A stretch of 64,000 nucleotides of DNA from Anabaena cylindrica PCC 7122. GTDB taxonomy: Bacteria > Cyanobacteriota > Cyanobacteriia > Cyanobacteriales > Nostocaceae. This document shows, in pieces, positions 18,426-27,467 of the stretch (position 1 is its first letter; each line of letters begins with the position of its first letter). The stretch lies in contig NC_019771.1 of the NCBI RefSeq assembly GCF_000317695.1, forward strand, positions 5,508,001 through 5,572,000, read 5' to 3'. A model generated the notes under the pieces. That model did not search any database. It saw only the letters and a program-made list of their open reading frames with translations, and had not been told where the DNA came from. The translations under genes were made by a program, and so were the position numbers.

Positions 18426-19268
18426 ATGTAATTTCACTGAAGAAATGGATTTACTTTCACCTTTGGAGTTCCAACTGCGGTGAGCAGCTTCTACAAATTG
18501 ACTGACGCGAATTGGGTCAATCGGTTGCGAAATTTGACCGTGGCGTTTGAGAGAACTAGAAACAATCACACCATTTGCTGCTTGCATCAGGGTATCAATA
18601 TTTTCCCAATTAGCTCCGCTCCCAATGAACACTGGTGTACCAGCCGCCGCACCACAAGCAAGTTCCAAATCTTCTAGATTAGGAGGGCTACCAGTTGCCC
18701 AGCCTGATAAAATTACCCCATCTGCCAATCCTCTTTCTATTGTGTCTTTGACAGCAACTGTGAGATTGGGTGAACTCAAAGGACGGGCGTGTTTGACTAA
18801 GACATCAGCCAGGATTTTCACATCCGAGCCTAGTTCTCGTCGATAGCGCAGTAATTGATGGGCTTCACCTTCAATTAATCCTTGGTCAGTAGCCATAACT
18901 CCAGTCAGGACATTGACTCTAATAAATTGGGCTTTTACACAACTAGCGATCGCCATTGCACTTTTGCCATCATTTCGCAAAACATTTAAACCTATAGGCA
19001 AAGTTACTAAATTCTGTATGCGCTGTACCACCACAGTCATCGCACTAACAACTGCTGGATCAACTTGATTTTTAGTAAACGGTGCATCGAAGAAATTTTC
19101 TACAATAATACTGTCTACCCCGCCACTAGCCAGGGCTGTTGCTTCTTGTTCTGCGCGGTCAATTACCGCTTTAAGACTACCTCCCCAACGTGGTGAAGTA
19201 GGCAGCGGTAGCAGGTGAACCACGCCAATAATTGGTGTTCGAGTTTTGAATAGCTGATATAAGTCCAC
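18420..19268 (-). CDS. btpA: BtpA/SgcQ family protein, photosystem I biogenesis factor
   Basis: A 282-aa TIM-barrel-like protein matching BtpA, a thylakoid-associated factor required for stable accumulation of the PSI reaction centre in Synechocystis. Family features include GVVHLLPLPTSPRW, DSIIVENFFDAPF, GLNVLRNDG, ADVLVKHA and PVFIGSGAN. The SgcQ relatives are predicted nucleosidase-like enzymes, so an enzymatic role is possible. Translation begins at a GTG (19268-19266). It probably forms a unit with the downstream VKOR gene (60-base spacer). Confidence 0.9.
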   Translation of the reverse strand: MDLYQLFKTRTPIIGVVHLLPLPTSPRWGGSLKAVIDRAEQEATALASGGVDSIIVENFFDAPFTKNQVDPAVVSAMTVVVQRIQNLVTLPIGLNVLRNDGKSAMAIASCVKAQFIRVNVLTGVMATDQGLIEGEAHQLLRYRRELGSDVKILADVLVKHARPLSSPNLTVAVKDTIERGLADGVILSGWATGSPPNLEDLELACGAAAGTPVFIGSGANWENIDTLMQAANGVIVSSSLKRHGQISQPIDPIRVSQFVEAAHRSWNSKGESKSISSVKLHS

Positions 19269-20059
19269 GTCTTTAATTTGCTAGGGCATTGTCCAGAGTT
19301 GAGAATTTTTTGTTTAAGAAGGATGAAAAGACAAGAATAATTTTTGGATCTACCACGTCCCTAGTCTGTTTTTAATTGGTTTTTGGCGATTTTATCACCC
19401 TATCCTCTGATGATTGAGGGCATTTCTGCCTTTATGCTTCATTCTTGAGCGAAATCTTGACTTTTAATTAAACTAGTCACTTTGTTTGATTATTCATGCT
19501 TTATTGCGTCCTTCTGAAGATGGAAATCGGCGTTGAACCTTCCATAAGATATGTTAAGATAAAATCTGGCTATAAGAGGAGTTTGCCACTCACAAGACAC
19601 AAGGCAGCTTCCCGATAGTTTAGGCATACCGCCCGCGCATCGTCGCCGGCCCAGTCTGAGGTATGGGGTAGCATTACTGCTTGATAGGCGTAGTCGCAAG
19701 TGCGATTTCCCTGAGGGTAGCGACTTCTCAAAAACAGCCCTTTGGGCGGCTTCCCGATGGGTAAACTAACAACGCACACGCTGGGGTAGTGTAAAATACC
19801 AATAAGCGAATCGTTAAAAAAGATTAAGAGTGTCATAAGTACCCAAAGACACTTCAATTTACCCTGGGGAACAGATTAATAAAAATATCATAGCATGGCC
19901 TCTATATCAATACTGATTAGGGTCAAACGTCCACGGGTATTGATTAGCAGTGGCAATTTGTTACTACTATGTCCTGATTAGGGTGCGGGAAAAAGCACCC
20001 AACTACTGTTTTTAATGTTGTGATTGAACGAGAAAAAAAAGTGAAGATTTTTTCAAAAT
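19269..20059. other. Long intergenic/leader region upstream of rimO
   Basis: About 790 bases between divergent btpA and rimO. No gene is supported. Bases about 19570-19800 are unusually G/C-rich and hold several CTTCCCGAT/GGGCGGCTTCCCGATGGG-like and GTAGTCGCAAGTGCGATTTCCCTGAGGG segments, typical of Nostocales dispersed repeats. Closer to rimO, CTGATTAGGGT occurs twice (about 19912 and 19974) and a hairpin precedes the start. In Synechocystis the rimO-crhR operon is subject to post-transcriptional control, so a structured leader would fit, but this is inference. Confidence 0.5.
19981..20000 (+). promoter_or_regulatory. Leader hairpin before rimO
   Basis: GGGTGC and GCACCC form a 6-bp G/C-rich stem around an eight-base GGGAAAAA loop. 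ACTACTGTTTTT follows about 60 bases upstream of the rimO ATG. The shape is that of a weak terminator or attenuator in the 5' leader. Function is inferred. Confidence 0.45.
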
Positions 20060-21379
20060 ATGGGTGAAAAGCCGACAATTGCTATTTCTCACCTAGGATG
20101 TGAGAAAAACCGAATTGATACAGAACATATGCTAGGGCTGCTGGTAGAAGCAGGCTATAGTGTAGATACAAATGAAGAGTTAGCTGATTATGTTATTGTC
20201 AATACCTGTAGTTTTATTGAAGCTGCCAGAGAAGAGTCAGTAAGAACTTTAGTAGAATTGGCGGAAGCAAATAAAAAAGTCGTTATTACTGGTTGCATGG
20301 CGCAACACTTTCAAGAACAATTATTGGAAGAGTTGCCAGAAGCAGTAGCCGTGGTTGGCACAGGTGATTATCACAAAATTGTCAATGTCATAGAACGGGT
20401 AGAACAAGGGGAACGGGTTAAACTAATTAGCGCCGAACCCACCTACATAGCTGATGAAACGACACCCCGCTATCGAACGACAACTGAAGGAGTCGCTTAC
20501 CTGAGAGTTGCCGAAGGATGCGATTATCGTTGTGCATTTTGTATTATTCCTTATTTAAGAGGGAACCAGCGATCGCGTACTATAGAATCCATAGTCGCCG
20601 AAGCCAAGCAATTGGCTAACCAAGGGGTCAAAGAAATAATTCTGATATCCCAAATCACCACCAATTATGGTTTGGATATTTACGGCCAGCCAAAGTTAGC
20701 GGAATTACTCCGCGCTTTAGGGAAAGTAGATGTACCGTGGATCAGAATGCACTATGCCTATCCCACCGGACTTACCCCAGACGTAATAGCGGCAATTCAA
20801 GAAACGCCTAATGTTCTGCCTTATTTAGATTTGCCCTTGCAACATTCTCATCCAGAGATGCTTCGCTCTATGAACCGTCCTTGGCAAGGACGGGTAAATG
20901 ATGGCATTATTGATCGCATCAAAACAGCGTTACCATCTTCAGTACTGCGAACAACCTTTATTGTTGGTTTCCCTGGAGAAACACAAGAGCAATTTGACCA
21001 TCTACTAGAGTTTACTGAGCGACACGAATTTGATCACGTTGGTGTCTTCACCTTTTCAGCAGAAGAGGGAACCCCAGCCTATAAATTGCCTAATCAAATT
21101 CCCGCAGAAGTAATGGCAGAGCGCCGTGACCAACTCATGGCACTCCAGCAGCCCATTTCCTTCCACAAAAATCAACAGGAAGTAGGCAAAATAGTCGATG
21201 TCCTGATTGAGCAAGAAAACCCCGAAAGTGGAGAATTAATCGGCCGTTCCGGCAGATTTTCCCCAGAAGTCGATGGCCAAGTCTATGTTAAAGGCGAGTC
21301 TAGGCTAGGAACCATCGTGCCAGTAAAGATCCACAATGCCGATGCCTATGACCTCTATGGTCAAATTGTTAATAGTTAA
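20060..21379 (+). CDS. rimO: Ribosomal protein S12 methylthiotransferase RimO
   Basis: A 439-aa radical-SAM enzyme that methylthiolates an aspartate of ribosomal protein S12. The N-terminal UPF0004 domain holds three cluster cysteines (HLGCEKN, NTCSF, TGCMAQ). The radical-SAM motif CDYRCAFCIIP lies at about residue 155, and a C-terminal TRAM domain ends the protein. HLGCEKNRIDTE and the LPLQH segment favour RimO over MiaB. It precedes the RNA helicase gene by 109 bases on the same strand, the same order as the characterised rimO-crhR operon of Synechocystis. Confidence 0.96.
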   Translation: MGEKPTIAISHLGCEKNRIDTEHMLGLLVEAGYSVDTNEELADYVIVNTCSFIEAAREESVRTLVELAEANKKVVITGCMAQHFQEQLLEELPEAVAVVGTGDYHKIVNVIERVEQGERVKLISAEPTYIADETTPRYRTTTEGVAYLRVAEGCDYRCAFCIIPYLRGNQRSRTIESIVAEAKQLANQGVKEIILISQITTNYGLDIYGQPKLAELLRALGKVDVPWIRMHYAYPTGLTPDVIAAIQETPNVLPYLDLPLQHSHPEMLRSMNRPWQGRVNDGIIDRIKTALPSSVLRTTFIVGFPGETQEQFDHLLEFTERHEFDHVGVFTFSAEEGTPAYKLPNQIPAEVMAERRDQLMALQQPISFHKNQQEVGKIVDVLIEQENPESGELIGRSGRFSPEVDGQVYVKGESRLGTIVPVKIHNADAYDLYGQIVNS

Positions 21380-21488
21380 TAGTCATTAGTCATTGGTGAT
21401 GTTGCCATGACTTATGCCCCATGCCCTAATTTACAAACTAAGTATCGGTTTACAAGTCCACAACTCACAATAAAATCTAGGAGAATTA

Positions 21489-23000
21489 ATGAATCTTTCC
21501 TTTCAAGAACTAGGTATTTCCCAAGAACGTGTAGCAATTCTAGAAAAAATGGGCTTTACTACACCCACGAATATTCAAGCCCAAGCTATTCCCCAACTGT
21601 TAGCAGGTCGCGATGTCGTTGGTCAATCACAAACAGGAACCGGTAAAACAGCGGCCTTTTCGTTGCCTATTTTAGAACAACTAGATGTTAACAAACGGGC
21701 TGTACAAGCTTTAGTGTTAACACCTACCCGTGAATTAGCAATGCAAGTTCATGATGCCATTTCCCAATTCATGGGTGATGATGGCTTGCGAGTCATGGCA
21801 ATTTACGGTGGTCAATCAATCGACCGCCAAATGTCACAACTCAAACGTGGTGTTCACATGGTTGTCGGTACTCCCGGACGGGTGATCGACTTGTTAGATC
21901 GCGGCTGTCTCAAACTTGACCAAGTACAGTGGTTTGTTTTAGATGAAGCTGACGAAATGTTGAGCATGGGCTTTATTGATGATGTCATCAAAATCCTCTC
22001 CCAGGCTCCCAAAGAACGCCAAACAGCTTTATTTTCGGCAACAATGCCGCCCTCAATTCGCTCCTTGGTCAACAAGTTTTTGAACTCTCCGGCAACTGTC
22101 ACCGTTGAGCAACCAAAAGCTGCACCCAACAAAATCAATCAAGTAGCTTACCTGATTCCCCGTCATTGGACAAAAGCTAAGGCTTTACAGCCAATTCTGG
22201 AAATGGAAGATCCAGAAACAGCTTTAATCTTTGTTCGCACCAGACGCACAGCCGCAGAATTGACTAATCAATTACAAGCTGCTGGTCACAGTGTTGATGA
22301 ATATCATGGTGATTTGTCTCAACAAGCACGGGAAAGATTGTTGATCCGTTTCCGCAATCGTCAAGTCCGTTGGGTAGTAGCTACCGATATTGCGGCACGA
22401 GGTTTAGACGTTGATCTACTTTCTCATGTCATCAACTTTGATTTACCCGACAGTGCCGAAACCTACGTTCACCGAATTGGTCGGACTGGTCGCGCTGGGA
22501 AAGAAGGAACTGCGATTTCTTTAGTACAACCTTTTGAACGCCGTAAGCAACAAGCATTTGAACGTCATAATCGCCAAAATTGGCAAGTGTTGACGATTCC
22601 GACAAGAGCGCAAATTGAAGCTAGACACATTCAAAAATTGCAAGAACAGGTAGGAGAAGCTTTAACAGGTGAACGTTTAGCTTCATTTTTACCAATCATT
22701 AGCGAATTGATTGAGAAATATGATGCTCAAGCGATCGCAGCTGCGGCTCTGCAAATTGCTTATGATCAAACCCGTCCTGCGTGGTTACAATCAGGTGTAG
22801 ATGTTCCAGAAGAACCATCTTCCAAGCCCAAACTCAACAAGCGTCGTGATGGTGGCGATCGCAATCGTGTTTCTTGGGCTAAAGATAACGGTGGTGATGA
22901 AGGACAAGGATCTTCCAAACCGAAGTTACGCACAGGTCGCCGTGAATCTTCCCCAGCACCCAGTAATCATAAACTAGGTTCACATACAGGTAGAGAATAG
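21489..23000 (+). CDS. crhR: DEAD-box RNA helicase, CrhR/CrhB type
   Basis: A 503-aa ATP-dependent RNA helicase. Motifs in order are the Q-motif region FTTPTNIQAQAIP, Walker A SQTGTGKT, PTRELA, TPGR, DEAD in VLDEADEM, SAT in FSATMP, FVRTRR, ATDIAARGLDV and HRIGRTGRAG. After the RecA core comes a ~130-residue extension rich in charged residues, with GGDRNRVSW and a basic tail, as in the cold- and redox-responsive CrhR lineage. Synteny with rimO supports this assignment. In Anabaena the equivalent is usually named CrhB. AGGAGAATTAATG provides a good ribosome binding site. Confidence 0.93.
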   Translation: MNLSFQELGISQERVAILEKMGFTTPTNIQAQAIPQLLAGRDVVGQSQTGTGKTAAFSLPILEQLDVNKRAVQALVLTPTRELAMQVHDAISQFMGDDGLRVMAIYGGQSIDRQMSQLKRGVHMVVGTPGRVIDLLDRGCLKLDQVQWFVLDEADEMLSMGFIDDVIKILSQAPKERQTALFSATMPPSIRSLVNKFLNSPATVTVEQPKAAPNKINQVAYLIPRHWTKAKALQPILEMEDPETALIFVRTRRTAAELTNQLQAAGHSVDEYHGDLSQQARERLLIRFRNRQVRWVVATDIAARGLDVDLLSHVINFDLPDSAETYVHRIGRTGRAGKEGTAISLVQPFERRKQQAFERHNRQNWQVLTIPTRAQIEARHIQKLQEQVGEALTGERLASFLPIISELIEKYDAQAIAAAALQIAYDQTRPAWLQSGVDVPEEPSSKPKLNKRRDGGDRNRVSWAKDNGGDEGQGSSKPKLRTGRRESSPAPSNHKLGSHTGRE

Positions 23001-23116
23001 ACTTCTCAATTCAATTTTGGATTTTAGATTTTGGATTGAGAATGAAGGCATTGATGTAATTCTCAAGTGATGGTTTTTCCTAATCTAAAATTGCCAATCT
23101 AAAATCTAAAATTGCT

Positions 23117-24052
23117 TTAAAGGCGGGTAATTCGATCTAACTCGCCAAATTCATCATCAGTCATTTTCCAACCCAAAGCGCCAACATTTTGTTTTACCTG
23201 TTCGGCGTTTTTAACACCAGCAATGGGAATCACGTTCCCCTGAGCAATTAACCAGTTAAGGGCTACTTGGGCGGGGGTACGATCATATTTTTCACCTATT
23301 TTTCGTAGTAAAGATAAAACTGGGGCAATTTTATTTAAACCATCTTGACTAAATCGCGGGTCTATGCTTCTTGCACCTGTAGGATTTTGAGAAGGTGTAT
23401 ATTTGCCTGTAAGCAATCCTTGAGCCAAAGGACTATAAGCTAAAATTATTACATTTAACTCACGGGCGGTTTGCAAAATACCGTTAGTTTCAATTTGTCG
23501 TGTGAGTAAAGAATAACGGACTTGGTTAACAGCTAAGGGTACTCCCCTTGCGGCTAGTATTTGATGTGCTTCCCGCATTTGAGATGCAGAATAATTACTA
23601 ACACCTACTGCACCGATTCTGCCCTGCTTCACTTCATCAGCTAAGGTGTTCATCAAAGTTTCTTGACTGAGAAAGAAAGTAAATGGCCAATGAACTTGGT
23701 ATAATTCAATTCTTTCAACTTGTAGACGTTTGAGACTTGCTGTTAACGCCTCAGATACAGATTTGCCATCCCAACGCCAAGGTAGAGGACCAAATTTGGT
23801 AGCAATTTGTACTGGTTGGGATACTTGTTTCATGAACTTTCCTAAAAACTCTTCAGAAAGCCCGAAACCGTAAACTTCCGCAGTATCGAAGAAGGTAACA
23901 CCAGCATCTAAAGCTGCGGTAAAAGCTGCTTGTAACTGTTCTTCACCGTAACCATTGCCATAATTCCAAAAAAGTTGATCACCCCAAGCCCAAGTTCCTA
24001 TACAGAGGCGGGGAACGGTTACGCCATTTTGACCTAATGTGATGGGTTCCAT
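23117..24052 (-). CDS. Aldo/keto reductase
   Basis: A 311-aa NADPH-dependent TIM-barrel oxidoreductase. The catalytic tetrad is visible: Asp and Tyr in FFDTAEVYGFG, Lys in IATKFGP and His in YQVHWPF. The C-terminal NIPIAG-type cofactor segment reads NVIPIAGVKNAEQVKQN. Length matches the family. The substrate is unknown, and members reduce sugars, aldehydes or methylglyoxal. It is convergent with crhR across a 116-base spacer containing ATCTAAAAT/ATTTTAGAT inverted repeats that may end both transcripts. Confidence 0.92.
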   Translation of the reverse strand: MEPITLGQNGVTVPRLCIGTWAWGDQLFWNYGNGYGEEQLQAAFTAALDAGVTFFDTAEVYGFGLSEEFLGKFMKQVSQPVQIATKFGPLPWRWDGKSVSEALTASLKRLQVERIELYQVHWPFTFFLSQETLMNTLADEVKQGRIGAVGVSNYSASQMREAHQILAARGVPLAVNQVRYSLLTRQIETNGILQTARELNVIILAYSPLAQGLLTGKYTPSQNPTGARSIDPRFSQDGLNKIAPVLSLLRKIGEKYDRTPAQVALNWLIAQGNVIPIAGVKNAEQVKQNVGALGWKMTDDEFGELDRITRL

Positions 24053-24346
24053 TTTGTTAAAATAGATTATATTTACATTTCTTTACTTATTTAGTTTATC
24101 GTCTTTTATTAACCTTTTGATGATTAGTAACTCAATCTAAAAAACTTAAGATTCAGTTGAGTTAAGACAAGTATTTGATTATTGGTGGCAATTTAAAATA
24201 ATTTTTGGCTATGTGGGCTTGACAATTTTTATACTTATTATGTTAAGATTTACACGTGATATTTTAAAATTTTTAACTAAATAACACAACAGTATTTTGC
24301 CTTTATGACGAAGAATTAATTGTAATATCATAATGGATAATTTTTA

Positions 24347-25075
24347 ATGGAAAGCAATCACATAAACTATAACTTTGACAAGAGTAGAGAAAGAATTGAT
24401 GCAATACTTGACACTAGCGATGTGTTATATGAAGAAGTAAATGAAATTCCCTCAAGAGATAGGTTAACCTTTACAAATGGGTTTTATGTAAAATGTACTG
24501 CACTTTTTGTTGATATTCGAGACTCTTCATCATTACCAGAAAAATATAGAAGACCAAGATTAGCAAAATTGTATAGAACTTATATCTCTGAAGTCGTTGC
24601 AGTCATGAATGGTAATCCCAATTGCTCAGAAATTAACGTTCAAGGAGATTGCGTTTGGGGAATTTTTGATACACCATATAAATCGAATATAAATAGTGTT
24701 TTCGAGACAACAGCTATTGTATCATCAATAATTAATATTATTAATTGCAAATTAATTAAAAAAAATTTTCACCCAATAAGAATTGGTATTGGTATGGATT
24801 ATGGTAGGGCTTTAATGATAAAAGCTGGTTATAGTGGAAGTGGTATTAATGAGGTTGTATGGATGGGAGATGTAGTTAATTCAGCTTCTAATTTATGTAG
24901 TAATGCAAATAAAGCTTGGAGTGATGAGTTAATGATATCAGAAGCTATTTATAACAATCTTAATGAAGATTACAAAAATCTAATGAAATGGAATTCAAAC
25001 AGAAGATGCTATCATGGTAATGTTATTAACCTTTTAATGAACAATTGGTTAAAAAGCAACTGTAGTAAGTGGTAA
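24347..25075 (+). CDS. pycC: Pycsar-type class III nucleotide (uridylate) cyclase PycC
   Basis: A 242-aa stand-alone class III cyclase catalytic domain. Metal-binding Asp56 lies in ALFVDIRDSS and Asp101 in VQGDCVWGIF. The stretch IGIGMDYGRALMIKAG, then GINEVVWMGDVVN and ASNL, resembles the GMDYG...KAG...W.G..VN pattern I associate with Pycsar cyclases. The position of the canonical transition-state Arg (four after Asn178) is Asn here. In Pycsar antiphage systems phage infection activates the enzyme to make cCMP or cUMP. The next gene, 48 bases downstream, is a small TM protein resembling the PycTM effector, which supports this over an ordinary adenylate cyclase. The gene is visibly more A/T-rich than its neighbours, consistent with transfer. 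The base produced cannot be read from sequence. Confidence 0.8.
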   Translation: MESNHINYNFDKSRERIDAILDTSDVLYEEVNEIPSRDRLTFTNGFYVKCTALFVDIRDSSSLPEKYRRPRLAKLYRTYISEVVAVMNGNPNCSEINVQGDCVWGIFDTPYKSNINSVFETTAIVSSIINIINCKLIKKNFHPIRIGIGMDYGRALMIKAGYSGSGINEVVWMGDVVNSASNLCSNANKAWSDELMISEAIYNNLNEDYKNLMKWNSNRRCYHGNVINLLMNNWLKSNCSKW

Positions 25076-25123
25076 TGTCAAAAATTGAAGCTAGAAAAAT
25101 AAAAATTATTTGTTAATTAACGT

Positions 25124-25693
25124 ATGGATATTTTAGAAAAATTACTCAAAATTCTAGAAATAGTAATTGATTGGCTTAAGTTTGCAGAAGCCAAAAATGC
25201 TGTTCTTCTGGCATTTTCAGGAGCAGGTGTTACTGCTATAATCACATATATTAGTGCTGCATCTAATATTCCAAAATCATTAATATTATCTTTACCAGCT
25301 AGTACATTTATTCTCAGCATTAGTTCATTAGTTTGTTTATTTTCTTTCCTACCAAAAACTAATCTCGAACATATTGTATGGATGCAAGGTAAACCATCTA
25401 AAAATTTTAAAACTTTACAAAATAATACGGATAATTTATATTATTATGGACATTTAATGAAATATAAAAATATAGAGTTACTAGATGCCATGAATCAACT
25501 TTATTGTGACAATAAAATTTCTCAACCATACAAAAAAGAATATTTGGATATTGCAACTCAAATTATTATTAACTCTGAAATTGCGTTTTTGAAATTTAGA
25601 TTTTTTACATTTTCGTTATGGATTTTGATATTTTCCATACTTATTATTCCTGTTTCAGTTTTATTAAATTTAATAATTTTTAGAATAATATAA
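25124..25693 (+). CDS. pycTM: Pycsar membrane effector (PycTM-like)
   Basis: A 189-aa protein. An amphipathic N-terminal helix leads to AEAKNAVLLAF and two TM helices at about residues 26-46 and 52-76. A soluble middle holds LYYYGHL (about 105-111) and a helical QIIINSEIAFLKF segment, and a hydrophobic C-terminal stretch covers about 160-186. This order, with an N-A-LLAF start to TM1, a (F/Y)xGHL box and a K-F before the last TM, resembles the Pycsar effector domain. Such effectors bind cCMP/cUMP and permeabilise the inner membrane, causing abortive infection. It is paired with the cyclase gene, A/T-rich like it, and ends before an unrelated transporter. The assignment rests on pattern and context. 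Confidence 0.72.
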   Translation: MDILEKLLKILEIVIDWLKFAEAKNAVLLAFSGAGVTAIITYISAASNIPKSLILSLPASTFILSISSLVCLFSFLPKTNLEHIVWMQGKPSKNFKTLQNNTDNLYYYGHLMKYKNIELLDAMNQLYCDNKISQPYKKEYLDIATQIIINSEIAFLKFRFFTFSLWILIFSILIIPVSVLLNLIIFRII

Positions 25694-25764
25694 AATAATA
25701 GTGAATTTCGGTTTATCTTAATCTAATAAGAGGTTAAATCAGTAAACCATACAATAAAGTAGCT

Positions 25765-27195
25765 ATGGCAGGTAATACATTTGACACGAAAAAGGAATCC
25801 CTAGCTGTACCAAAGGTCAATATTTTGACTATGTTTCGGCTAGGGTTGTTTCAAATGGGGTTGAGTATGATGTCTATCTTGACTCTGGGAGTACTCAACC
25901 GAGTCATGATTCAGGAAATAGCCATTCCTGCAACGCTGGTATCTCTGGTGTTAGCAATGCCGGCGTTTGTTTCTCCGACGCGGATTTGGTTTGGACAAAT
26001 GTCCGATGTCAAACCATTATGGGGATATCATCGCACAGCTTATGTGTGGGTGGGAGCAGGAATATTTGCGATCGCAGCCTTTTTAGCAGTACAAGTAATG
26101 TGGCAGTTAAATGCTGCTAGTAGTGCAGCTACGTGGGTATGGACTACCCAAACAATCGGTTGGACAGCAGTTTTAGGTCTAGTTTTCGCTGTCTATGGTT
26201 TAGCGATTTGTGTCAGTGGTACAACATTTGCAGCTTTGTTAGTGGATATTTCAGAAGAAGATAACCGTTCCCAAATTGTCGGTATTGTTTGGTCAATGCT
26301 GATGGTAGGTATTATAGTTGGGGCAATTATCAGTTCTAGCTTGCTGAATCAATTAACAGCAGGTGCATCTTTAGAAACTTTGCAAGCCGCAATTAATAGA
26401 TTATTTTTGATTGTTCCGGGAATAGTTTTTTGTTTAGCAATTGTCGCGACTGTAGGTGTAGAAAAAAAATATTCCCGTTTCTCCAACCGTTCCACACCAG
26501 GAAACAGGGAAGATAATATTAGCATCGGTAAAGCTTGGTCAATATTAACAGCTAGTCCGCAAACAGGGATATTTTTTACTTTTTTATTGGTGATGACTAT
26601 TAGCTTGTTTATGCAAGATCCAATTTTAGAACCTTATGCGGGTGAAGTGTTTAAAATGCCTTTAGCTGAAAGCACTAAACTCAATGTTTTTTATGGGACA
26701 GGAATTTTAATTGCTTATGGTGTCACAGGCTTTTTCATTGTGCCACGTTTGGGTAAGCGCAAAACTATAAAATTAGGCTGTATTTTAGTAGCATTTTCGG
26801 CTTTATTACTCGGTTTTTCAGGTTTTTCTGCTAATCCTAATTTTCTGAAATTTGGTTTAGTCATCTTTGGTTTATCTACGGGTTTCTTAACTACAGCAGC
26901 AGTTAGTTTAATGTTAGATTTAACAGTTGCAGAAGCCGCAGGTACTTTTATTGGTGCTTGGGGGTTAGCACAGTCTATATCTAGGGGAATAGCTGTCGTT
27001 ATCGGTGGTACTGTTTTAGATATAGGACGCAAACTCCTACCAGATAACTTAGTCTTGGCTTATGGATTAGTTTTTGCTTTAGAAGCAGTAGGAATGCTAG
27101 TATCAATTTGGTTTTTGAATCGAGTCAATGTGACAGAATTTCAAACGAATACTAAAAAAGCTTTTGCTTCTGTTTTAGAAAGTGATTTAGATTAG
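25765..27195 (+). CDS. BCH/PUCC-family MFS transporter
   Basis: A 476-aa major-facilitator protein with about twelve TM helices. It matches the PucC/LhaA/BCH group, found in phototrophs and linked to chlorophyll or bacteriochlorophyll handling and antenna assembly. Visible family features are FRLGLFQMGLSMMSILTLG at the N-terminus, VSPTRIWFGQMSD, a central GTTFAALLVDISEEDNR and AGTFIGAWGLAQ near the C-terminus. The substrate is unknown. Base composition is like the housekeeping genes and unlike the A/T-rich genes on either side, so the flanking defence-type genes look inserted around it. A 10-bp hairpin lies three bases after its stop. Confidence 0.92.
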   Translation: MAGNTFDTKKESLAVPKVNILTMFRLGLFQMGLSMMSILTLGVLNRVMIQEIAIPATLVSLVLAMPAFVSPTRIWFGQMSDVKPLWGYHRTAYVWVGAGIFAIAAFLAVQVMWQLNAASSAATWVWTTQTIGWTAVLGLVFAVYGLAICVSGTTFAALLVDISEEDNRSQIVGIVWSMLMVGIIVGAIISSSLLNQLTAGASLETLQAAINRLFLIVPGIVFCLAIVATVGVEKKYSRFSNRSTPGNREDNISIGKAWSILTASPQTGIFFTFLLVMTISLFMQDPILEPYAGEVFKMPLAESTKLNVFYGTGILIAYGVTGFFIVPRLGKRKTIKLGCILVAFSALLLGFSGFSANPNFLKFGLVIFGLSTGFLTTAAVSLMLDLTVAEAAGTFIGAWGLAQSISRGIAVVIGGTVLDIGRKLLPDNLVLAYGLVFALEAVGMLVSIWFLNRVNVTEFQTNTKKAFASVLESDLD

Positions 27196-27197
27196 AC

Positions 27198-27223
27198 CTG
27201 TTGCAAAAAAACCTTTGCAACAG
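27198..27223. terminator. Hairpin after the PUCC-family gene
   Basis: CTGTTGCAAA and TTTGCAACAG form a perfect 10-bp stem with a six-base loop directly after the stop codon. There is no T-run after it on the plus strand, so it may act as an mRNA 3' stabiliser or weak terminator. Similar GTTGCAAA sequences also occur at insertion sequence ends. Confidence 0.55.
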
Positions 27224-27467
27224 TTATGAAAAAGTAAAATGGTCGAGTTTACACAAAATATGGTCAAGTTAATTTTGATACATTAAAGCTCGACGTTGTC
27301 TTTTACAGCTAAGAATAGGTATAATATTTTTATACTTAGGGCTTGCTGTGTAAGCGTATGGCTAAAAGCTTTATCAGACAACAGTTATAGTTCTTACAAA
27401 TAAATTTCCATTTACTAGCTCGTCATCGTCACAGTATAAATTAACAATTCAATTGATTATTAAGGTT

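Noticed and set aside
19490..19857. 69- and 95-aa minus-strand frames upstream of rimO
   Set aside because: They run through repetitive G/C-rich intergenic DNA and overlap each other. The peptides resemble no family and have odd composition.
25765..27195. PUCC-family transporter considered as part of the Pycsar or downstream conflict system
   Set aside because: Its family is tied to pigment metabolism, its base composition is core-like, and a hairpin follows its stop. Only adjacency links it.
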